The position numbers and the translations under genes are program-made. A stretch of 64,000 nt of DNA from Streptomyces sp. SPB162. Lineage in GTDB: Bacteria; Actinomycetota; Actinomycetes; Streptomycetales; Streptomycetaceae. Below are positions 27,197-35,643 of this stretch, in pieces. The notes under the pieces are model-generated. The model was not told the DNA's origin. It was given only the letters and a program-made list of their open reading frames with translations, and did not search any database. The DNA lies in the NCBI RefSeq assembly GCF_029504575.1, contig NZ_JAQFII010000001.1, positions 3,603,001 through 3,667,000 on the forward strand, written 5' to 3'. The stretch's first letter is position 1, and the number at the start of each line of letters is the position of its first letter.

Positions 27197-28119
27197 AGCG
27201 CAGGTCCACCACCGGCCGCCGGCCTCTGGCACTCCTCCTCCCGTTGCTGCTCCTGCCGCTCGCGGCCTGCGCTTCCGCATCCGGTCCAGGTCCCGACCAC
27301 GGCCCCGCCCCGGACGCCCGCCGCCCCTCGCCCGTCCCCGCTCCGGACGTCCGCCGCCCCTCCCCCGTCCCCTCTCGCGTTCCTTCCCCTGTCCCCTCCC
27401 CCATCCCCGCGCCGCCGGCCGACCGCTGGCGGCCGCACCCGGGCACCGCCTGGCAGTGGCAGCTCAGCGGCAAGGTCGACACACGTATCGACGTACCCGT
27501 CTACGACATCGACGGTTTCGAGAACGACGCGGCCACCGTCGCCCGGCTGCACGCCGCCGGCCGCAAGGTCATCTGCTACGTCAACGCGGGCGCGTGGGAG
27601 GACTACCGCCCCGACCGGACGACATTCCCCGCCGCGCTCCTCGGGCTCGGCAACGGCTGGGACGGCGAGCGGTGGCTCGACATCCGCCGCGTGGACCTGC
27701 TGCGCCCCCTGATGGCGAGGCGTTTCGACCTGTGCCGCGCCAAGGGCTTCGACGCGGTCGAACCCGATCTCATGGACGCGTACACCAACCACACCGGCTT
27801 CCCGCTGACCGCCGCCGACCAGCTCGCCTACAACCGCATGCTCGCCGGGCTCGCCCACGCGCGCGGGATGGCGGTCGGTCTCAAGAACGACCTGGAGCAG
27901 ATCCCCCAGCTGGTCGGCGACTTCGACTTCGCCGTCAACGAGCAGTGCGCCGAGTACGACGAGTGCGACGAGCTGACCCCGTTCATCACCGCGGGCAAGG
28001 CGGTCTTCCACGCCGAGTACTCCGTGCCGACGGCCACGTTCTGTCCCACCGCCCGCCGGCTCCGCCTCACCTCGATGCTCAAGCACCTGAACCTCGACGC
28101 GTGGCGAGAGCCCTGCTAG
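27193..28119 (+). CDS. Lipoprotein endo-alpha-1,4-polygalactosaminidase (GH114)
   Basis: A 308-residue lipoprotein with lipobox LAAC after a hydrophobic signal, then a Pro/Ser/Arg-rich linker (PSPVPSRVPSPVPSPIP) and a GH114 domain. Catalytic acids fit DIDGFENDA and DAVEPDLMDAY; other family blocks are GRKVICYVNAGAWEDYRP and NEQCAEYDECDEL. GH114 hydrolases, such as fungal Ega3 and the PelA relatives, cut galactosamine-rich chains. It starts at TTG 27193, overlapping the previous stop, with AGGAGGAA upstream. Being tethered to the outer membrane face, it fits a role in trimming or releasing the exported polymer. It is the last gene of the cluster. Confidence 0.88.
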   Translation: MKRRSTTGRRPLALLLPLLLLPLAACASASGPGPDHGPAPDARRPSPVPAPDVRRPSPVPSRVPSPVPSPIPAPPADRWRPHPGTAWQWQLSGKVDTRIDVPVYDIDGFENDAATVARLHAAGRKVICYVNAGAWEDYRPDRTTFPAALLGLGNGWDGERWLDIRRVDLLRPLMARRFDLCRAKGFDAVEPDLMDAYTNHTGFPLTAADQLAYNRMLAGLAHARGMAVGLKNDLEQIPQLVGDFDFAVNEQCAEYDECDELTPFITAGKAVFHAEYSVPTATFCPTARRLRLTSMLKHLNLDAWREPC

Positions 28120-28287
28120 GCCGGAAGGGTTTGCCTGGTTCGCGGCGTCCGGCGCGGTGCGTCGCACGGCGGAGGGTCGTCCTCGTACCGGGCTTCTCGG
28201 ACGACTCCGACAACGCAGCGAAGTGCCGTGCCGGGCGTCGCGAACCGGTGAACCTTTCCGACCAGAGCACCAGGGCGGCGTCGTTCC

Positions 28288-28584
28288 TCAGGCGTTGCAG
28301 GTGAGCGCTGCGGTGGACTTCCAGAGGGTCGGGCTGATCCGGAAGGCGACCGGGGCAAGGGTCAGCGAGCACTGGGCGGTGGTGTAGCCCGCTGCCGTGG
28401 CCTGGGCGCGGGCGCTGTTGTAAGCGGCGAGGCTCGAGGCGAAGGCGCTGCCGCTGTACGCCTTGCCGACGAAGACCGCCTGGCCGGTGACGGCGGTCTG
28501 GGCGCCGGCCGGCAGGGCGCCGACGGTCAGCAGGAGGGCGCCGGCGGCAAGGGTGGACCCGAGTGCGCGCTTGAGCACGGTCAT
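28288..28584 (-). CDS. Small secreted protein with a disulfide-type Cys pair
   Basis: Ninety-eight residues with a clear signal peptide (MTVLKRALGSTLAAGALLL, cleavage after GAQ-like AGA) and a mature domain of about 70 residues containing two cysteines (AQCSLT and LTCNA). ATG 28584 has AAGGG at about 9 nt. It is a single gene transcribed against the exopolysaccharide cluster. I do not recognise the family; small exported proteins of this size are common in Streptomyces. Confidence 0.7.
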   Translation of the reverse strand: MTVLKRALGSTLAAGALLLTVGALPAGAQTAVTGQAVFVGKAYSGSAFASSLAAYNSARAQATAAGYTTAQCSLTLAPVAFRISPTLWKSTAALTCNA

Positions 28585-28840
28585 GGATGAGGCCCTTCTG
28601 GGGAGAGTGGTTCCTCGTCCGAGGAGCCACGACGTCGAGGATCCGTCCCCGCCTTCGAGGATCTGTGGAGCCTCGGTGCAGATCGGATTCTTGTCGTGGC
28701 GGTGGGATGCGAACAAGGGCCGTACTCGCCTTCCGCGCGCGGGCCGGCCGGTAACCGTCGGCGCCGGGCCGATCGCGGCGGCCCTGGTACCCGCCGCGAC
28801 GACCCTCCCGGCCCGGCTGCGTGCCTGAGGCTCCGGCCGA

Positions 28841-29335
28841 CTACGCGGCGACGGCGACCGCCCGGCGGGTGAGCAGGGTCTTCCTGCCGACCGGGCGGGT
28901 GGCGGTCGCGGACCGGGCACCGTGCGCGAAGACCATGACCCGCAGGACCACGAAGCGTCCGATGCCCGCCAGGCCGGACGCCGACAGGTAGACGGTCTGC
29001 TCCAGCAGCGGCCCGGGGTTCGGGTGGACCGCGTGCAGGGCGAGCAGGGCGCCGGTGGTGAACAGGTAGCAAATGGTGGCGGTGAGACCGGACTTGAGGT
29101 GGTCGGCCGGTCGGGCGTGGCCTGCCCTGAAGGTGAAGCGGCCGTGCAGCTCGGTGGCGAGCAGGGTGGACAGGACGGTCACCACCGCGTTCGCCAGCGC
29201 GATCGGCGCGTGGCCGGAGGCCAGCAGCATCGCCCCGCTGGACAGCAGCCCAACTCCCCCTCCACAGACGACGAAGCGCACGAACGCCGCCAGCGGGCCG
29301 GTGGGGGCCGGGGCTGGTACCGAGATGGCGGCCAT
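28841..29335 (-). CDS. GtrA-like membrane protein
   Basis: A 164-residue protein with four hydrophobic helices (FVRFVVCGGGVGLLSSGAML, then ALANAVVTVLSTLLATELHG and two more). It matches GtrA/DPMS-type membrane proteins, which help transfer glycosyl-lipid intermediates across membranes. Charged residues HGRFTF and RFVVLRVMVF are characteristic. ATG 29335 has AAGGAG 8-9 nt upstream. The nearby exopolysaccharide cluster is a possible context but the gene is on the other strand, so a direct link is unproven. Confidence 0.78.
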   Translation of the reverse strand: MAAISVPAPAPTGPLAAFVRFVVCGGGVGLLSSGAMLLASGHAPIALANAVVTVLSTLLATELHGRFTFRAGHARPADHLKSGLTATICYLFTTGALLALHAVHPNPGPLLEQTVYLSASGLAGIGRFVVLRVMVFAHGARSATATRPVGRKTLLTRRAVAVAA

Positions 29336-29511
29336 GTCGAACTCCTTGTCAGTGGCTGGTGTCACTGACTCTGCCGCACCGGACTCCCCCGACCCATCCG
29401 GCTCATGCCCCATAACTCCTGGGGGTTATCCCTACCCCGCCCCCTAGGCCGTGTCTGAGGATCTTCGCCGCCGGGCTCGGGCGCGGGAGCTCTCCCGCAG
29501 GTCGGAGCAGG

Positions 29512-29802
29512 TCAGGCGTTACCCGGCAGCCGCTCGACCGCTTCCTTGGCTTCCTTCAACCCGGCGCCGGTCAGGTCGCGGTAGGCCTTGATCGCCTGGA
29601 TCTTCTTGCCCTCGCGCAGCAACGCGTCGATCCCTCGCAGATCGGGGGAGGTCGGGTCCTCGACGCCGAGATGCGTCAGGATCAGTTCCTGACGGCGTTC
29701 CATGAACTTCACCCGGCGCTCGACCCGGTCGACCTTCCGCTCGATCGCGGAACACATCGCCCCGAAGCCGACCAGCGCGAACATCACCACTATGTACGTC
29801 AC
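29512..29802 (-). CDS. Small L7/L12 C-terminal domain-like protein
   Basis: Ninety-six residues. One hydrophobic helix at the N-terminus (IVVMFALVGFGAMCSAI) is followed by a basic coiled segment (ERKVDRVERRVKFMERRQE) and a C-terminal KIQAIKAYRDLTGAGLKEA repeat that matches the ribosomal protein L7/L12 fold. The GTG at 29802 has no ribosome binding site, but TAGGCT is 8 nt upstream and could be a -10 for a leaderless message. A membrane-bound L7/L12-like protein is seen in other actinobacteria; its function is unknown. Confidence 0.7.
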   Translation of the reverse strand: MTYIVVMFALVGFGAMCSAIERKVDRVERRVKFMERRQELILTHLGVEDPTSPDLRGIDALLREGKKIQAIKAYRDLTGAGLKEAKEAVERLPGNA

Positions 29803-29849
29803 GGGGAACGAGCCTACCGAAGGGTCACCACCGGGCTGGAACAGAGGCG

Positions 29850-29878
29850 CGCCCCGGTCGGGAAACCCGACCGGGGCG
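29850..29878 (-). terminator. Terminator after tRNA-Lys (first copy)
   Basis: CGCCCCGGTCGGG (29850-29862) and its perfect complement (29866-29878) close on a 3-nt loop. It stands between tRNA-Lys and the L7/L12-like gene; the U-tract on the minus strand is weak. Confidence 0.7.
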
Positions 29879-29919
29879 CTCTCGCAGGACGCCGGTGGCG
29901 AGACCGGTACGCCTGCGGG

Positions 29920-29992
29920 TAGGCCATGTGGGACTCGAACCCACAACCAATGGATTAAAAGTCCACTGCTCTAACCATTGAGCTAACGGCCC
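29920..29992 (-). tRNA. tRNA-Lys (anticodon UUU), first copy
   Basis: A 73-nt cloverleaf on the minus strand: acceptor GGGCCGU, T-arm GTGGGTTCGAGTCCCAC and an anticodon loop reading CUUUUAA, giving UUU. The G-U pair at the first and sixth acceptor positions makes it distinct from the second copy. Confidence 0.94.
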
Positions 29993-30190
29993 GTTGTTCC
30001 TCCCAGCATAGCCGGGTGCGGAGCGCGGTCCGCGCCGCATCACCGCCGGTCAGCCGTAGGAAGGGGCGCGGAAGGGGGCGCCTGGAGGGGCCCGGAGGGA
30101 CGGCGGACGGGGGGCGGCTCGGGCCAGGGCCCGGCGGGTCCGGCCGGGAAGGACCGCCCGCGGGACCGGATCCGGCCACTCCGGACGCAG

Positions 30191-30223
30191 AGAAACCGCA
30201 GGTCATCCGGGGATGACCTGCGG
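30191..30223 (-). terminator. Terminator after tRNA-Lys (second copy)
   Basis: CCGCAGGTCATCC (30196-30208) pairs perfectly with 30211-30223 and, on the minus strand, is followed by TTTCT. Confidence 0.85.
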
Positions 30224-30232
30224 CTCTCGCTG

Positions 30233-30305
30233 TGGGCCATGTCGGACTCGAACCGACAACCAATGGATTAAAAGTCCACTGCTCTGCCAATTGAGCTAAT
30301 GGCCC
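30233..30305 (-). tRNA. tRNA-Lys (anticodon UUU), second copy
   Basis: A 73-nt cloverleaf with acceptor GGGCCAU/AUGGCCC, T-arm GTCGGTTCGAGTCCGAC and the same UUU anticodon loop. It differs from the first copy in acceptor and T-stem bases, so it is a diverged, not identical, duplicate. Confidence 0.94.
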
Positions 30306-30420
30306 GCAACCCGCAGCATAGCCCGGCGAGGGGCGCAGGTCCGAGTCTTATCGGCGGTGGATGATCTGTGCCCGGACCGGGCAGGACGCCACCCCCGCCC
30401 GCGCCCGGCACACGGCCGGC

Positions 30421-31950
30421 TCAGTCGGCCCGGGTCCGTGCCCCGCCACCGGCACCCTCGGTGGCCGGTTTGAGGAACCAGTGACGGGCGGAGACCAGCC
30501 ACCAGGTGGCGGCGAAACCCAGGACGACGAGGACCGCCACCGGCGCGTAGTTGAAGCTCTTCGCCGTGACGGGACTCACCTGCGGCAGCATGAACAGCAC
30601 GGTGATCAGCGCGACCCACCCCAGCGCGAGCAGCCCGACCGGCCGGCTCCAGCGCCCCAGGTGCCACGGGCCGCGCTCGAAGGCGTCGCCCTTGCGCAGC
30701 CGCAGGAACGTCGGGATGACGTAGGCGATGTAGAGGCCGATCACGGCGATCGACGTCACCGCCGCGTAGGCGGTCGGGTTGATCAGGTACGGCAGGCCGA
30801 GCAGCATCGCGCCGAGGGCGGCGAGCCAGACGGCGTTGGTGGGCGTGCGGGTGCGCTGGTTGATCCGGTGCCAGACACGGGAGTACGGAAGGGCGCCGTC
30901 GCGCGAGAACGCGTAGATCATGCGGCTGTTGGCCGTGACGGACGCCATACCGCAGAAGAGCTGCGCGATGATCACGACGAGCAACAGCGCCTTGCCGCCG
31001 GTCGCGCCGAGCCCGTCGATGAGGATCTGCGCCGGCGGCACGCCCGTGTCGCTGTCCAGGGCTCCGGTGTAGCTGTGGATGGAGTAGGTGAACCCGAGCA
31101 GCAGCACGAAACCGGCGACCCAGGACGTCCAGATCGACCGGACGATGCCGCGGGGCCCGGCGACGGAGGCGTCGTGGGTCTCCTCGGTCATGTGGGCGGA
31201 GGCGTCGTAGCCGGTGAAGGTGTACTGCGCCATCAGCAGGCCGATGAGCACCACGTAGAGACTGCTGTTCCACCCCGTGTTGTTGACGAACTCGGTGAAG
31301 ACGAAGGACGTGGACTGGTGGCTGTCGGGCACGATCGCCAGCGCTCCGACGATGACGACGACGCCGATCACGTGCCACCACACGCTGATGTCGTTGAGCA
31401 GGGCGACGATGCGCACCCCGAAGGTGTTGAGCACGCCGTGCAGCACGAGGATCGCCGCGAAAAGGATCATCGTGTGGCCGGGGGTGGCGGGCCAGTCGAA
31501 CTGCAGCGTCAGGTAGGCGTTGAGGAAGCTCGCCGCCCCGAAGTCGATGCCCGCGGTCACCGCGACCTGCCCCAGCACGTTGAACCACCCGGTGAACCAC
31601 GCCCAGGCGGCGGCGCTGCGCTCCGGCGCCAACGCCCGCGCCCAGTAGTACAGCCCGGCCGAGGTCGGATACGCGGAGCAGACCTCCGCCATCGCCAGCC
31701 CGACCACGAGCGTCATCAGCCCGACGCCCACCCAGCCCCACATGATGACCGCCGGGCCACCGGTGTTCATGCCGAACATGTACAGCGTCAGACACCCGGA
31801 CAGCACCGAGATGATCGTGAACGACACCGCGAAGTTCGAGAACGCCGACATGCGCCGCGCGAGCACTTGGGTATACCCCAGTTGCCGCAACCGCTCCTCG
31901 TCGGACCCCTCGGGCGGATCCGGCGGCTGATCCGTACGCATTGTTGTCAT
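30421..31950 (-). CDS. APC-family amino acid permease
   Basis: A 509-residue membrane protein with about 12 transmembrane helices, likely importing an amino acid or GABA-type amine. Conserved regions include FAVSFTIISVLSGCLTLY, TGYDASAHMTEET (the central substrate/cation motif in this superfamily), VTANSRMIYAFSRDGALPYS and RTPTNAVWLAAL. The N-terminus is short and acidic. ATG 31950 is at the natural start, with CTGGGGG nearby. It stands alone on the minus strand after two tRNA-Lys genes. The precise substrate cannot be read from the sequence. Confidence 0.82.
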   Translation of the reverse strand: MTTMRTDQPPDPPEGSDEERLRQLGYTQVLARRMSAFSNFAVSFTIISVLSGCLTLYMFGMNTGGPAVIMWGWVGVGLMTLVVGLAMAEVCSAYPTSAGLYYWARALAPERSAAAWAWFTGWFNVLGQVAVTAGIDFGAASFLNAYLTLQFDWPATPGHTMILFAAILVLHGVLNTFGVRIVALLNDISVWWHVIGVVVIVGALAIVPDSHQSTSFVFTEFVNNTGWNSSLYVVLIGLLMAQYTFTGYDASAHMTEETHDASVAGPRGIVRSIWTSWVAGFVLLLGFTYSIHSYTGALDSDTGVPPAQILIDGLGATGGKALLLVVIIAQLFCGMASVTANSRMIYAFSRDGALPYSRVWHRINQRTRTPTNAVWLAALGAMLLGLPYLINPTAYAAVTSIAVIGLYIAYVIPTFLRLRKGDAFERGPWHLGRWSRPVGLLALGWVALITVLFMLPQVSPVTAKSFNYAPVAVLVVLGFAATWWLVSARHWFLKPATEGAGGGARTRAD

Positions 31951-32004
31951 GCCCCCAGCAGTTCCCACGCCGGGGGCCCGACATGCGCCCCACCCACCGC
32001 CGGT

Positions 32005-32274
32005 TCACGGCAACCGCAACTCCACCGCCCGGTCACGTACCGGGGCCGAGCAGCCGAAGCGCTCGCTGCACGCGCCGTACGTCAGCAGCGCCCTCGCCAC
32101 GCCGTCGACGCCCGCCCGCCGCACGGGGAGTTCGAGCGTTACCGGGCCGTCCTCGGAGACCGGCAGGTGCACGTCCAGACTCTCCGCCCGCAGCAGCCGC
32201 GTGCGCGCCGCGGTCGACGCTCCCCCCGCGGAGCGGATCGAGCCGTCGACGCGCAGCTTCGTGGGGATCGAGCA
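32005..32274 (-). pseudogene. Coding-like remnant lacking a start codon
   Basis: A frame of about 85 codons with strong G/C third positions runs to a stop at 32005, without a start codon or ribosome binding site, and abuts the terminator of the DEAD-box gene. The peptide contains ESLDVHLPVSEDGPVTLELP and ARALLTYGACSERFGC, a look reminiscent of the C-terminal beta domains of redox-linked secreted proteins (two Cys). It may be the tail of a gene removed by deletion, or chance. Confidence 0.3.
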
Positions 32275-32279
32275 ACACA

Positions 32280-32322
32280 GAAAACGGGCCCGCCCGATGC
32301 CGGTGGCATCGGGCGGGCCCGT
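32280..32322 (-). terminator. Terminator of the DEAD-box helicase gene
   Basis: An 18-bp perfect stem (32284-32301 with 32305-32322) closed by a 3-nt loop is followed by TTTTCT on the minus strand. It lies 25 bases after the helicase stop codon. Confidence 0.93.
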
Positions 32323-32347
32323 CGGGGTCAGACGCGTTCAGGCCTGG

Positions 32348-34684
32348 TCAGTTGGCCTTCCAGCGGGGCTTGCGGTCGATCGAGCCGGTACCGGTCTGGC
32401 CGGGGCGGCTGTCACGGCGCTCGAACGTGCGGCCGGCGGGGCGCTCGTCGCGGCGGTCGCGGTTGAACGGGCGGTCGCCGCCGGTGCGGAAGCCGCCGCC
32501 GGTGGCCGGACGCTCTTCGCGGCGGTCACGGTTGAAGGCCGGACGGTCGGCGCCGCCGGAGCGGTAGCCGCCACCGGTGGCCGGACGGTCGTCGCGGCGC
32601 TCGAAGGAACGGCCGCCGGTCGGACGGTCACCGGTCGGGCGGTCGCCGCCGGAGCGGAAACCACCGGAGGACGGACGGTCGTCACGACGCTCGAAAGAAC
32701 GGCCACCGGAGGGGCGCTCGTCACGACGGTCACGGTTGCCCTGGTAGCCACCGGAGGACGGACGCTCGTCGCGGCGCTCGAACGGACGGCCGCCGGTCGG
32801 GCGGTCGCCGCCGGAGCGGAAGCCACCGGAGGACGGGCGGTCGTCACGACGCTCGAAAGAACGGCCACCGGTGGGACGGTCGCCACCGGAGCGGAAGCCG
32901 CCCGAGGACGGACGGTCGTCACGACGCTCGAAAGAACGGCCACCGGAGGGGCGCTCGTCACGACGGTCGCGGTTGCCCTGGTAGCCACCGGAGCCCTGAC
33001 GGTCGTCACGACGGCCGTAGTTGCCCCGGTCGTCACGGCGCTGCGGCTCCGGCTGGACCGGGATGGCCGCGATGCGGGCGGCCTCGGCCGCTGCGGCCTC
33101 GGCGATCTCCAGGGCCTTGGCGGCGACGGCCTCTTCCGGGTCCTCGCCACGCTCGCGGGCGGAGCGCATGGTGAGGCGGTCGGCCTCCTCGCGCAGCTCG
33201 GTGGCGCGGCGCTGCAGCTTCTCCAGCTCGCGGGTCATCTCGGCGACCTCACGCTCGGCCTGGGCCGCCGCGTTCTGGACCGAGTCGGCCTGGACGTCGG
33301 TCATCGAGCGGGCGCCGGTGATCGTGGCGACCTCCTCGTCGAAGACGCCCGAGCCACCGATGATGTGGCGCGAGGCGTCGACGCCCGCGTCCTCCATCAG
33401 ACGGAAGATGGTCTTGCGCTGGTGCGGAAGCGCCAGCGACACGACCGTGCCGGACTCACCGGCACGGGCGGTACGGCCCGAACGGTGCAGGTAGTCCTTG
33501 TGGTCGGCGGCCGGGTCGACGTTCAGCACCAGGCCGATGCCGTCCACGTGGATACCGCGCGCGGCCACGTCGGTCGCGACGAGGACGTTGACGAGACCGC
33601 CCTTGAAGTCCTCCAGCACGCGGGTACGCGCGCCCTGGGTCATACCGCCGTGCAGCGCGTCGGCCTTGACGCCCGACTCGATGAGCTGCTCGGCGACGCG
33701 GTCCGCGCCCATCTGGGTGCGGACGAAGATGATCGTGCGGCCCTTGCGAGCCGCGATGGCGGCCGTGACCGGCGCCTTGTCCTTCGGCTTCACGACGAGC
33801 ACGTGGTGGGTCATGGTGGTGACCGCGCCCTGCGCCGCGTCGACCTCGTGCGTGACCGGGTCCTTGAGGTAGCGCTTGACCAGCGAGTCGATCTCGTTCT
33901 CCAGGGTGGCGGAGAACAGCAGGCGCTGGCCGCCGACCGGGACCTGGTCGAGGATCTCGGTGACCTCGGGCAGGAAGCCCATGTCGGCCATCTGGTCGGC
34001 CTCGTCGAGGACCGCGATCTGGATCTTGTCGAGCGAAGCGGCGCCACGGTTCATCAGGTCGCGCAGCCGGCCCGGGGTGGCGACGAGGATGTCGACACCG
34101 CGCTCCAGCGCGTAGATCTGGTTGGACATCGAGGTGCCGCCGCAGACGACCTTCATCTTGAGGCCGAGGACGTCGCCGTACGGCTGCAGCGCGTCGGCGA
34201 CCTGCATGGCGAGCTCACGGGTCGGCGTCAGGATGATGCCGCGCGGACGCTTCTTCTCGGTGTGGCCACCGGAGAGCAGCGTCAGCAGCGGCAGGCCGAA
34301 GGAGAGCGTCTTGCCGGAGCCGGTACGGCCACGGCCGAGGATGTCCTTGCCGGCCAGGGCGTCCGGGATGGTCGCGGCCTGGATCGGGAACGGCTTGGTG
34401 ACGCCGTTCTGCGCGAGCTTGCGGACGATGCCCTCGGCGAGCCCCAGCTCTCCGAAGGTGACGCCGGTGTACTCCTCTTCCTCGGCCTCTTCGGCCTCGT
34501 CCACGGTGTCCGTGTCCGCGGTTTCGGCTGCCTCGGTGGAGGGGATGTCGTGGGTGTCGGCCTCGACGGCGTCGGTCTCGAGGGACTCGACGGCGGTCGT
34601 CTCGGCCGTGGTGTCGATCGTGGTGTCGTCAGTCACGGAGTCGTCCGTGGACATGGCGGTACGGTCGGCGGTGTTAATGGGCAT
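32348..34684 (-). CDS. DEAD-box ATP-dependent RNA helicase with RGG-rich tail
   Basis: A 778-residue helicase that unwinds RNA, likely in ribosome assembly or mRNA turnover at low temperature. Residues about 1-75 are acidic Thr/Glu-rich. The core shows the Q motif KPFPIQAATIPD, Walker A GRTGSGKT, DEAD in VLDEADQMADMGF, SAT in LLFSATLENE, and HRSGRTARAG. After about residue 520 comes a coiled region and then a C-terminal tail of Arg/Gly/Asp repeats built on FERRDDRPSSGGFRSGGDRP. ATG 34684 fits GAGAGG 12 nt upstream; an ATG at 34654 lacks one. A promoter and a leader of about 144 nt precede it, typical of cold-inducible helicases. Confidence 0.9.
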   Translation of the reverse strand: MPINTADRTAMSTDDSVTDDTTIDTTAETTAVESLETDAVEADTHDIPSTEAAETADTDTVDEAEEAEEEEYTGVTFGELGLAEGIVRKLAQNGVTKPFPIQAATIPDALAGKDILGRGRTGSGKTLSFGLPLLTLLSGGHTEKKRPRGIILTPTRELAMQVADALQPYGDVLGLKMKVVCGGTSMSNQIYALERGVDILVATPGRLRDLMNRGAASLDKIQIAVLDEADQMADMGFLPEVTEILDQVPVGGQRLLFSATLENEIDSLVKRYLKDPVTHEVDAAQGAVTTMTHHVLVVKPKDKAPVTAAIAARKGRTIIFVRTQMGADRVAEQLIESGVKADALHGGMTQGARTRVLEDFKGGLVNVLVATDVAARGIHVDGIGLVLNVDPAADHKDYLHRSGRTARAGESGTVVSLALPHQRKTIFRLMEDAGVDASRHIIGGSGVFDEEVATITGARSMTDVQADSVQNAAAQAEREVAEMTRELEKLQRRATELREEADRLTMRSARERGEDPEEAVAAKALEIAEAAAAEAARIAAIPVQPEPQRRDDRGNYGRRDDRQGSGGYQGNRDRRDERPSGGRSFERRDDRPSSGGFRSGGDRPTGGRSFERRDDRPSSGGFRSGGDRPTGGRPFERRDERPSSGGYQGNRDRRDERPSGGRSFERRDDRPSSGGFRSGGDRPTGDRPTGGRSFERRDDRPATGGGYRSGGADRPAFNRDRREERPATGGGFRTGGDRPFNRDRRDERPAGRTFERRDSRPGQTGTGSIDRKPRWKAN
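32440..32990 (-). repeat. Coding repeats in the helicase C-terminal tail
   Basis: The DNA encodes repeated RGG-type units such as RRDDRPSSGGFRSGGDRPTGG in six or so variable copies, with the 30-100 bp DNA units highly similar. Length may vary between strains by replication slippage. Confidence 0.75.
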
Positions 34685-34834
34685 GCTAAAGCTGAACCTC
34701 TCGGAGACTCGGCACGCGCCAGCTCCGGGGTTCGCATACAACCGCCTCGATGCGGTCAGCAGCCTGGAGAAAAGGAACGCGCCACGCGGCGCTCTTCGGA
34801 TTCGGCGCCGGGCATTAGGATCAAACGATCTACC

Positions 34835-34864
34835 AGCATACGCATGTCCGGCCCGCTTGACCAA
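34835..34864 (-). promoter_or_regulatory. Promoter of the DEAD-box helicase gene
   Basis: On the minus strand, TTGGTC (complement of 34859-34864) and TATGCT (complement of 34835-34840) are separated by 18 bp. The start would be near 34828, leaving a leader of about 144 nt before the ATG. Confidence 0.5.
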
Positions 34865-34988
34865 TCGGGCCGTCGTGGGGCCGGGAACACGCTGCTGGCT
34901 TCCTACTTTACACCGGATACGGCCGATTGGGCGGGCTCGGCCGGTGATGCCGGTTACACCCGACGAGCCGACTACGCCGGGGGCGCGC

Positions 34989-35453
34989 TTACGCCGCGGG
35001 CGCCGACTCGACGGGGGACGCCGACGGCGAGGCCGGCGTGGTCGTGGGCGGCGCCGGGGCTTCGGTGGTCGCCGAAACCGTGGCGGTGGGCGTCGGGCTG
35101 GAGGCGGGGACGGAGGGCGCGGTCCCGCCCGGCCCGGCGGACGGCTTGCCCGGGGCCGGCGTCGGCTTCGCGGCCGCCGGGGCGCCGCCCAGCGGCGGCA
35201 CCCCACTGGTGGAGGCGGAGGGGGACGGCGAACCGTTCGGCTTGGCCTTGTGCCCACCGGACGCGGGCCTGCCGCCCTCCGCCCGCGTTCCGTCCGGGCC
35301 CGCGTCGACCCGCGCCGACGGCGAGACCCCCTGCGGCCGCGGGTCGTCCCGCGACTCCCCGGTGCTCATACAACCGGCCGTCAGGAGGACGGCGGTGGCG
35401 GCGAGTAGGGCTCCGGCGGTCCGCGAGGCGACGCGGGAGGAGGAAGGGGGCAT
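34989..35453 (-). CDS. Pro/Ser/Thr-rich lipoprotein
   Basis: A 154-residue lipoprotein with lipobox LLTAGC after a short hydrophobic signal. The rest is almost entirely disordered Pro/Ala/Ser/Thr/Gly, such as SSPTPTATVSATTEAPAPP and VPPLGGAPAAAKPTPAPGK. ATG 35453 was preferred over the one six bases upstream because GAGG then lies 9 nt upstream. There is no recognisable domain, so it may be a cell-wall spacer or anchor. Confidence in it as a gene rests on the signal, ribosome site and its location between convincing neighbours. Confidence 0.65.
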   Translation of the reverse strand: MPPSSSRVASRTAGALLAATAVLLTAGCMSTGESRDDPRPQGVSPSARVDAGPDGTRAEGGRPASGGHKAKPNGSPSPSASTSGVPPLGGAPAAAKPTPAPGKPSAGPGGTAPSVPASSPTPTATVSATTEAPAPPTTTPASPSASPVESAPAA

Positions 35454-35643
35454 GTGCATGCACCTCGGGGAGTCAGGACGCGGCGGGCAGGGTCTCTGGT
35501 GCCCAACGCCCGCGCGGCCCCCCAGGACACGCCCGGCCCGGCACCGCATCCGCGCCGCGCCACCGGCCCGCGACCTCACCGGCCCGGTCCATCCCCTCCT
35601 CCCCACGCCCCGTCCGCCCACTGCCCGGCGCCCGCCGAAACCG

